10,100 nucleotides of DNA from Lunasporangiospora selenospora (taxonomy: Eukaryota; Mortierellomycota; Mortierellomycetes; Mortierellales; Mortierellaceae). The DNA lies in the NCBI GenBank assembly GCA_015680635.1, contig JAABOA010001030.1, positions 1 to 10,100 of the forward strand. The letters run 5' to 3'. Below are positions 1-6,858 of the stretch, piece by piece. Made by a program: the position numbers and the translations under genes. The stretch's first letter is position 1. Each line of letters begins with the position of its first letter. The notes beneath the pieces were generated by a model. That model was not told where the DNA came from. It did not search any database and saw only the letters and a program-made list of their open reading frames with translations.

Positions 1-39
<39 letters not shown>

Positions 40-50
40 AAGAGAGGAAA
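1..50. repeat. GA microsatellite / pure purine tract at left edge
   Basis: About 14 perfect AG units start at base 1, followed by interrupted AG blocks with extra A residues, so that the first 50 bases are all purine. The tract probably continues beyond the window. No coding role is visible. Confidence 0.95.
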
Positions 51-2785
51 CTGCGAAAATCCCTCTCCGGCTTTTAAAAACAAACGAAAGAGACCTCCTC
101 GTGAATTTTTTAAGTGCGTGCGTACAGATATCAAAAACAATTGCTCGCTCTCACTCTCACGCACTTTTTCCCATTATGCTCTAACTCTATGCAAATATTC
201 GGGGCGCAGCCCGTCAACCGAGCTATGACTGAATTCCGAGCCATTATCCGTCCCTCTCTCTCTCTCGGACCATATCCGAGCAACTGTTTTCTCATCAGCC
301 TATCTTCCTTTTGGGTTAATAACTCTTTCAGGATTGCCACAAGCGAACATGTGCTCTATCATTATTTAACTATGTGCTGCTTGTATCCCGTTGACGCAAG
401 TACTTTCTCTGACATTTTGTCAGCACAACGCTTATTCCATTGGATAATTGTTCTCCTTTGTCACACTCCGTGTGGCCTTTCCCCGCAGCGTGGTTCTGAG
501 AGTACCGCAGCAACAAGGTTTGGTGAGGTAAAGTACATCCAACTCGTAGAAGTTTTAACAAAACTGTGATCTGTTTTATATACACACCAAAACAGCAACA
601 CAGTCACCGGCCCAGTCCCTCTTTCACGTTTAAACAGCATGGGCCATTATATCATCCGGCCCATACACTGCCCCAGATGCGTGCTTGATTCTCTTATTTG
701 CCATTTTCGAATGGAGTTGATGGAGTAATGAGAAGGAGGGGGAGAGGGAGAGGGAGGGGGAAGAGGTCCGAGAGCCATTTGCGCGTGGAGGAAGACTGCA
801 GAGAGGTAAAGAAAAGGAATAGGTCAAGGGGACTCAGGGGGCCACCCATATTTTTTTTTCCCTTCGTTCTTCACAGATCGGACGCCTGGAGCTCCACCAA
901 AGCATGCATATCGCATATCTTTCCCTCTTTTCCTTGTACGTCAAATCGGGTGCAGATCACACCGTCAGTCAAAGCTATTGTAGCACTTACCCTTACATTG
1001 TTGAAACTACTCATATTTTCTGATTTTCCCTGCCGGTCAGCCCAGACCAATGAGAGGAATATTTTGAATGAGAAATGATTCTGGAGGAGTTGTTTCGTGA
1101 AATATTCATACTACATTAGTCACTCAAACTAAAAAAAATCCGCAGTTTTGGTGTTCAGAGAGCTGACGATTCGAACGGGACAATATGTGATGATGGACAT
1201 TTTGCAAGGAAAGAGGGACAAAAGAGATGACGAAAAAGGTGCTCCAAGATAGAATCTTGACTGTTGCCTTGTGTAGAGTCAGGTGTTAGCCTAGGTGCTG
1301 GGTATCTCTGATCCCGGAGCTAGTGATGTTATCCTACAAAAGATAGGCCTTTTTTTGGCATGGGGGGACTGGAATCCGTCGCCGAGGCCGGTTCTCCTTC
1401 CATGTCACATCCATTTCTGATGGATGGTGTAAGTCTGAAATGACCCGAAAAAGATATAATTGAGCATTATTTGCAGAGCCAAAGATAATGCTCTTTGGTT
1501 CAACTATGACTAGTGTTGCACGAGTCCAAGGTTGGGCCTTCCATAGACTAATGATTGGTGGTAGTGTATGTGAAGTAAAACATTGATGCAGAAAAGAAAA
1601 GAAATGGGACTGAGGAAGTTATGATGAACACAGAAGAGATGTGAAAAAACATGCTTCGCCCAAATGCTTTCTTTACTTCATGAAAGGGGTAGTTACGGCA
1701 CGGTGCAATTCGCATCCCTCTAGCTGAACACCGGCCTTTCCTCAACAACTGTTCTTAAAACTATGGATCAATCTACTGCTACTAAAAAAAAAAGTGAGAG
1801 AGGGCTTCCTTTTTTCCTGCTTGATCTGATCGTACAGCTCATCACTAACGCCAATGGTATATTGATGGTACTCCAGTTGCCTGACTGAGAGAAGTAGAAG
1901 AGGTGGAAAGTAGGTAGAAATTTAGAAAGCTATGAATGTCCGAGTCAAAACTTTTCATTATCACCAGAAACCATCTATGGGTCATAAGAGGAGCTGGTAT
2001 GGACCATAAGGCAGGCATAGTCTACTTCTTCTTTTTCTCGAACATAATCCTATTAACGAGGAACTGATCGTGTATAGGTGTTAGCAATGAATGAGCTGGT
2101 TAACCAACCCGTCCCTGAAAACATCACGAGTAAAAGCATGACTGATGTCTATCTTAAAACTACGACTTCTTCTCTTTCAATAAGTTACTTTGTTCCTTGT
2201 TTGACCAGTACACACAGTAAATTACCCTTGGTGTCATTCTTTGCCGCATCTTGCATTGGTTGGAGAGTCCGTACTATTCGAAAAAGTCGCATTCCGCAGG
2301 GCTAGATTAAGGATTGGCAATACCAGAGGGGATGAAACTAATAGTCGCCTCTCATTTTACCTTATTTCAATGCCTTTCATACGTCAATAAAAGACAGTCC
2401 GCTCCTCGATACGAAGTGCTGTGCATTGCTGGAATGCAAACTTTTGATATGTGTGTGTTTCGTGAAAAAAGTAGTTCAACTGACCTAACCAGATATCTGT
2501 GGTGCAATGGGGTGGTTTGCACGTCCCTTGGATAGCCTTCAAGTGTAGCAACCAAAACAGCCCAAGACTCAAGGGGCTAGTGCTGTAGATTAGAGTAAGT
2601 ATAAAATAGTTCTCAGGCATCTTGACTTGGCTAGTGCTCCGAACTTACCAGTGGGTGTGATACATGATGGTTTATATAAGATGAGCATCGAAGTGGGTAC
2701 ACAAAAGTGAGGGATAAGGAAAGTAAGTTATGATAGGCTAATTGTAGCTAATGGTCGGAAATTTGTAGTATCCTTTCTACGTGGC
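51..2785. other. Long spacer with no recognisable gene
   Basis: About 2.7 kb of AT-rich DNA. Open frames here are short, have low-complexity translations, and resemble no family I know; several begin only at non-ATG codons. A frame open from 114 to 569 (+) starts at GTG and is not recognised. Small structures seen: a 7-bp inverted repeat ATGGGCC/GGCCCAT at 639-664 with another CCGGCCCA at 607-614, a G-rich purine tract at 730-766, overlapping hairpins at 1462-1500, and a T7 run near 1350. No tRNA, rRNA or snRNA was recognised. An undetected multi-exon gene or ncRNA cannot be excluded. Confidence 0.6.
730..766 (+). repeat. G-rich purine tract with G-quadruplex motif
   Basis: A 37-nt run of purines contains four G-runs: 738-742 (5 G), 746-748 (3 G), 752-754 (3 G) and 756-760 (5 G), with loops AGA, AGA and A. 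This meets the usual G3+N1-7 rule for an intramolecular G-quadruplex on the + strand. Whether it folds or lies in a promoter is unknown, as no adjacent gene is recognised. Confidence 0.7.
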
Positions 2786-2974
2786 ATTGGCCAAAATGGT
2801 CGCGTCGCTCGATCTGCACGTGATATTCAAGCCACGCAAACAGCGACCATGTATTCCTCCATTGCAGGACATTTAATCACGCTCGCTCGCTTTCCTTCTG
2901 CAATTCCAAGAAAGACTTCAAGTTTCCCCACATCCTTTTTCTTTCGTTTTACGATCGTATACAGCTTTTTCAAC
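2786..2974 (+). promoter_or_regulatory. Promoter / 5' UTR region of the SmE gene
   Basis: The sequence upstream of the SmE start has an inverted CCAAT box (ATTGG, 2786-2790) overlapping the palindrome TTGGCCAA, and a canonical E-box CACGTG (2817-2822). The E-box lies inside an 8-bp inverted repeat, ATGGTCGC (2796-2803) and GCGACCAT (2843-2850). A pyrimidine-rich stretch with CGCT repeats follows at about 2880-2970. CCAAT boxes are bound by Hap/NF-Y complexes and E-boxes by bHLH factors in fungi; their use here is inferred. No clear TATA box is visible. Confidence 0.5.
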
Positions 2975-4202
2975 ATGCCGCCCAATGTCCAGCGTATTAT
3001 GGTTCAGCCCATTGTGAGTTGATGATAAAAAAAAAAAATTAAAAAATAATTCTTTTTAGAGAAATTTTTTTTTTTTTTTTTTTTGTTGAGGACAAGTCAG
3101 CAATTCCAGTTATTGATTTGCGCAGGACTGGAGTTCTTTATCCCAGAGTCAGCATCTATCGATTTTTTGATGGAATGCTTCAGGAAATGTGTTTTTGCTG
3201 GGAATGAATGGACAGGATGCTCATCTCAGAGTTTGACTGGACAGGCAAGAGACTCTTGAACAACCAACTAGTCAAACAACATTAAGAGCAATTCTCTCGG
3301 GCGTTTCCCTTTTATTTATTATCACTTCAAGGATGATGCGGAAAATATGATAGAGCAGTAATTTTAGCTCAAAAGGCTTGTCTCGATCTCGGAAGCAGTC
3401 GTTGTATAGTGGCCTGGACTCTTGGATCATGGATCAACAAAGAAAAAAAAACAACTTGTCATAGTTCAATTGGGGTTATTCACATATGAACAGGGTGCTC
3501 GGAATTACCACAGCTGACAATACATATTTCCTCTCTTTTATTGATTTGTTTATTGTCGTTTAGAATCTGATTTTCAGATATCTGCAACAGGTAACCCAAT
3601 CCGATTCTAATTGTTGAAAAAAAATGAAGCAAAAACCCCTGTAGTATCCTCACCGCCAGTCAATACTTCATGACAGGACTAACCTCATTTCGGACTTTAT
3701 GTGTATATCTTAATAGAGATCAACTGTGCAGATTTGGCTCTACGAACAAGTGAACACACGCATTGAAGGACAGATCATTGTAATGCTCACTTCTCGTCGA
3801 TCTTGTTTATTTCTGTTCCCCGAGAGTGTTCTCTATTCCAAACTATCCCCAGTCCTTGCTGATGCTATTTCTTTGTAAATGTACTCTAGGGGTTTGACGA
3901 GTTTATGAACTTGGTTCTGGACAATGCTCATGAGGTCAATGTGAAGAAGAACACGAGAAAGGAAGTTGGTATGTCTGCCGTAGTTTTTCAATGAGAGTTT
4001 TGGACTGCACCTTTTTTTTTGTTTGAGAGGGCAAAAAAGGTCTCCAAGTGATAACTGAGAGTAAACGTGTTGTGCTGACTGATCCACCCTGCCTTTTCTC
4101 TCTTCCACACACACCTAATTTCTATTCTCTTCTCTAGGTCGCATTTTGCTCAAGGGCGACAATATTACTCTTATTCAGGCAGTATCGGCTCCAGACTCTT
4201 GA
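2975..4202 (+). CDS. SME1: Small nuclear ribonucleoprotein SmE (five exons)
   Basis: SmE is one of seven Sm proteins that form the ring on the Sm site of U1, U2, U4 and U5 snRNAs, so it acts in nuclear pre-mRNA splicing and snRNP assembly. Exons by GT-AG sites and phase: 2975-3013, 3564-3590, 3717-3779, 3890-3968 and 4138-4202. Together they encode 90 residues, close to the usual size of about 92. Residues 5-22 (VQRIMVQPI then NLIFRYLQQ) match the family N-terminus. Sm1 is visible at about 28-56 with IWLYEQV, RIEG and GFDEFMNLVLDNA. Sm2 is GRILLKGDNITLIQ at 70-83. The start ATG has A at -3 and follows a pyrimidine-rich leader. Exon 2 is a 27-nt micro-exon, and 75% of the gene span is intron. 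The C-terminus AVSAPDS is slightly different from that of animal SmE. Confidence in identity is very high, and splice sites are well supported by conserved sequence on both sides. Confidence 0.96.
3014..3563 (+). other. SmE intron 1 (550 nt) with A12 and T20 runs
   Basis: The donor is GTGAGT at 3014 and the acceptor is a TAG ending at 3563, between the codons for QPI and NLI (phase 0). It is far longer than the other SmE introns (126, 110 and 169 nt). Near its 5' end an A12 run (3027-3038) and a T20 run (3065-3084) could pair as a weak hairpin. No ORF or clear snoRNA was seen inside. Confidence 0.85.
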
Positions 4203-4324
4203 GGGATATAAGAGAAAAAAGCGAGACGTGGAAGGGAACCCGACATATATACTCACACTGGCGGCAAGCTTTTTTTATATCAGAGAGAGAAGGCACGGGA
4301 AACTGGAAGAGCTATCGAGACTCA

Positions 4325-4330
4325 AATAAA
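4325..4330 (+). terminator. Candidate poly(A) signal of the SmE gene
   Basis: AATAAA, immediately followed by TAAG, lies about 120 nt after the SmE stop codon, in A-rich DNA. This distance suits a fungal 3' UTR. No cleavage site is demonstrated. Confidence 0.4.
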
Positions 4331-5014
4331 TAAGGGAAAAAAACAATAGTAATGGGTGTTCGATGTTGGTGATACTGTAGTCATATTCGACCAACTTCTT
4401 TGCCCTCTCTCTTTCTCTCTCTTTTTTCGGAGCGAAAATTTTCCTGCGGGACTGGTTGGTGTGAAATAGACAAGAGCGACTAAATGACATTCACATATTT
4501 GGTACTCTAGACTAAAGTCGGTTTGTGAAAAAAAGGAAGAATGAGCTTGACAGTGCCCAAATCGCGAAAAGAAGTTAGGCTAGTTAGTCCTTGAAAACAC
4601 TCCCAATGCCTGTTGTTCTCAGTCTTTATATCTCCTGGCAGTGGTTTTGTAGAAAAAGATATACAGGAAGCATTAAAATAGCTTAAGTACTTGGTTACCT
4701 TCGTGTTGTATCCAGTGGCAACGCACTTGGTCATCATTGGGATGTGACAATTCGCAAAAGAGTTGAGAGAATATTTAGGACGACGCGTTGGGTTGCAGGT
4801 ACCAACAGAGTGGATAGGAGTAGAGAAACATCAATGAATCCGAGGAGTTAGGAATGTGGTATTGGCACTCTGCAAAGGGTTTCAGTTGGAAAATTAAAAA
4901 AAAATTGACCATGGTGAAAAGAAAAAGGTTCTGGAGGGGCGGTCTTTTTGTCAAAAGGCGCTAAGCGCAGAGCAGGACCGAAAAGTCTGGTAAGGTACAA
5001 CATCGTGTATGATG
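4331..5014. other. Spacer between SmE and the Ctr gene, no gene recognised
   Basis: Open frames are short on both strands. On the minus strand an ATG pair at 4737-4732 begins a 76-codon frame starting MMTKCVATGYNTK, directly followed by a possible GTAACC donor, but no matching downstream exon was found. Pyrimidine-rich CT blocks lie at about 4405-4425. Nothing here supports a real gene. Confidence 0.5.
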
Positions 5015-5334
5015 ATTGGCTCGGAAGGCCAATGGCTCGTTGGTCCGTTTGACAGCAGTTGACAGGCACTCTGACAGGTCCTTTTCCATACCTTTTTTCG
5101 CCTCCCCTTTTTTTGACAGGCCATTTCTTTTTTATTCATTTTGGTCTCTCACTCAACATTCGATTCTTCATTTCCAATCACTTCTTATTGGAGACCTCGA
5201 TTAGCTTTTGTCATCTATCCTTTGCAAAGTTCAGCTGAGCATCATTTACATCCTCCTTCACATCCTCTTTCCTCTGTCAGTACTTTCCCCGGTCCCAATA
5301 GCTTGCGCAACCCCAAAGGCGACATTCTTTTACG
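5015..5334 (+). promoter_or_regulatory. Promoter / 5' UTR region of the Ctr copper transporter gene
   Basis: Two facing CCAAT elements (ATTGG 5015-5019 and CCAAT 5029-5033) are followed by four same-direction TGACAG hexamers at 5050-5055, 5060-5065, 5072-5077 and 5114-5119. TGACAG is the core bound by TALE-class homeodomain proteins. I looked for Cuf1/Ace1-type GCTG elements and Mac1-type TTTGCTC elements and found none that fit the consensus. A T- and C-rich leader of about 200 nt precedes the ATG. The regulatory role is inferred. Confidence 0.4.
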
Positions 5335-6453
5335 ATGGATCATTCAATGACATCGGGATTCCAACCCGGTATCGGGACACCGGTCTGGTCGCCTGATCTT
5401 ACACCGACATCTGAACCTGCCTATATTGGCGCTTTGGTCGGCCTTTTTGTACTCTCGATCGCCTTCCGAGGCCTGGTCGCAGCCCAGGGTTATCTTGAGG
5501 CCTATCTCCATATCCACTACTATCCTCGTGGCCGTCCTAGTCATGGATCCGGGTCTAGACTTGCAAGCGGCCGGGGACAGCCACCTATCCCCAATCCACT
5601 CAAACAACCGCTAGAGACCTCCCCTCACACCCTTCAAGGGTCTCTTGAAGCAGTTGATGATCGTCCAAAGGCCCAATTGCCTCGGACAGAGAAGAGCGAC
5701 GACACAATTGAGACCTCTGCCTCGGTCACCCCTACCAACGACTCCGTCATGGTCTCTTTCAGTGCCGGTGGGGACGAGAGGTTACAGCAACCATTGACCC
5801 CTGGACGATCAACAGGAGTCTCAACGGACAATGAACCACCTCGCTACGGAGCTCTCTCGCCTTTGACTGTCCCGCCATTCACCCTGCATGGGTCCTTTTC
5901 TCCCCTTCCCACTGTACAGCCATTTGTCTGGCAAGCAGAGCTCTCACGTGCCGTCTTGACCACCGCTGTGATCGCCTTGGGCTATCTATTGATGTTGGTT
6001 GTTATGACCTACAACTCAGCCTACTTTGGCGTCATCCTTGCCGGCGTCTTTGTTGGCGATGTATACTTTGCTCGATGGGGACGTGCTCGACCTATTTTCC
6101 AACCTTCTTCCTCGGGTTCTGGATCCCATTCAAGTGGACGCGAAGCCAAGGCCCGAGAATGCGCATACGATCCCAAAGTTCAACAGGACTCACTCTTTAT
6201 CCCTGTCCCATTTCCAAGCGGTTCAACCCCGGGACCTTCACAGTCTGTCTCGGGTCATGTCAGGATACCTTCCTCAGCAGCTCAAAACAGTTCTCTTCAA
6301 CAGCAGTCGATGCTGCATCCATACCCACATCATCAAGAGAACAACGGGGCATCCCTCTCAGTTGCTTCCTTTGTGAGCTCAGCCTCGACCTCTTCCACTT
6401 CAAGGCGGTTCTCGACCATGATGCCCTCCCACGGAGGAGATGGTGCCTGTTAG
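5335..6453 (+). CDS. Ctr-family copper transporter, long-loop form (intronless, 372 aa)
   Basis: Ctr proteins form trimers that carry Cu(I) across the plasma or vacuolar membrane. The N-terminus begins MDHSM, then a Pro/Ser/Thr stretch with one Trp (W18). TM1 is about residues 29-50. TM2 (about 206-226) holds the Ctr hallmark M220-x3-M224, and TM3 (about 228-246) holds G237-x3-G241, the helix-packing motif. These two motifs make the family call strong. The TM1-TM2 loop is about 155 residues, rich in Ser, Pro and Thr, against about 45 in human CTR1. The C-terminal tail is about 125 residues, Ser/Gln-rich, with HPYPHHQE near 325-332 and a terminal HGGDGAC. Methionine clusters typical of high-affinity plasma-membrane Ctr N-termini are absent apart from MDHSM, so a vacuolar or low-affinity role is possible (inference). 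The start ATG has A at -3 and G at +4. The gene faces tail-to-tail with the acyltransferase gene. Confidence 0.88.
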   Translation: MDHSMTSGFQPGIGTPVWSPDLTPTSEPAYIGALVGLFVLSIAFRGLVAAQGYLEAYLHIHYYPRGRPSHGSGSRLASGRGQPPIPNPLKQPLETSPHTLQGSLEAVDDRPKAQLPRTEKSDDTIETSASVTPTNDSVMVSFSAGGDERLQQPLTPGRSTGVSTDNEPPRYGALSPLTVPPFTLHGSFSPLPTVQPFVWQAELSRAVLTTAVIALGYLLMLVVMTYNSAYFGVILAGVFVGDVYFARWGRARPIFQPSSSGSGSHSSGREAKARECAYDPKVQQDSLFIPVPFPSGSTPGPSQSVSGHVRIPSSAAQNSSLQQQSMLHPYPHHQENNGASLSVASFVSSASTSSTSRRFSTMMPSHGGDGAC

Positions 6454-6746
6454 GGATCTTTCTTTACCTCTTTCTCTCGCTTTCTCTACATTCCTCACTA
6501 AACACTTACTAGCCTTGTTTGCATGTAGGGCGCGAATGCCCTGCCAAGATGAGAGCAGATTTTCTATTACTGCCATGATGTCAAAAAAGCAATCTTTTCC
6601 CCATCTATCCTCTACCTCCACACTTCAGTACACATAATCCCTTCCTTCTTTTCATTCTTGTTCACAAAAAAAAAGAAAGTCATTAAACCTTTGAAAATAT
6701 TCGAGTCACAAGAGCCCGAGAACCATTTGTAGTTTATGCCGTCTTT

Positions 6747-6752
6747 TTTATT
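6747..6752 (-). terminator. Candidate poly(A) signal of the acyltransferase gene
   Basis: AATAAA on the minus strand, within AATAAAAAAG, about 107 nt downstream of the stop codon at 6861-6859. Placement and context fit a fungal 3' UTR. Cleavage is not demonstrated. Confidence 0.45.
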
Positions 6753-6778
6753 CGTACTTGAATTGCATGATCCTGCGA

Positions 6779-6791
6779 CTCGCTGAGCGAG
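6779..6791. repeat. 13-bp palindrome CTCGCTGAGCGAG
   Basis: Six-base arms CTCGCT and AGCGAG flank one central base. As RNA it could form a 5-bp stem with a TGA triloop in the 3' UTR of the acyltransferase mRNA. It may also be a protein-binding site. Chance occurrence is possible. Confidence 0.5.
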
Positions 6792-6858
6792 GCGCACATC
6801 GTGTACTATTTCATGTGTGAAAAATGAAAAGAAATGGAAGTGGGGGGGGGGAATACAT

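Larger units (their letters stand above)
6454..6858. other. Convergent 3' region between the Ctr and acyltransferase genes
   Basis: This 405-nt spacer holds the 3' ends of both genes. For the + strand Ctr gene the nearest poly(A)-like signal is ATTAAA at 6682-6687, after an A-rich run at 6665-6675. For the minus-strand gene there is AATAAA (TTTATT at 6747-6752 on the + strand), about 107 nt after its stop. If both are used, the transcripts end only tens of bases apart. A G10 run at 6842-6851 sits 7 bases beyond the acyltransferase stop codon. No gene is present. Confidence 0.6.

Noticed and set aside
114-569. 151-codon open frame on the + strand
   Set aside because: It begins at GTG, not ATG, has no recognisable domain, and overlaps CT simple sequence. 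It is probably a chance open frame.
1164-1182. tRNA B-box-like GTTCGAATC on the minus strand
   Set aside because: The flanking bases do not form a T-stem (only two or three of five pairs) and no acceptor or anticodon stem could be drawn.
1287-1356. Pol III A-box-like TAGCCTAGGTG followed by a T7 run at about 1350
   Set aside because: No B-box lies between, and no known ncRNA fold (5S, U6, SRP, tRNA) matches. A single degenerate 11-mer match is expected by chance.
5208-5396. Signal-peptide-like frame upstream of the Ctr start
   Set aside because: It begins at TTG and is in a different frame. The ATG at 5335 has a good context and gives a typical Ctr N-terminus.
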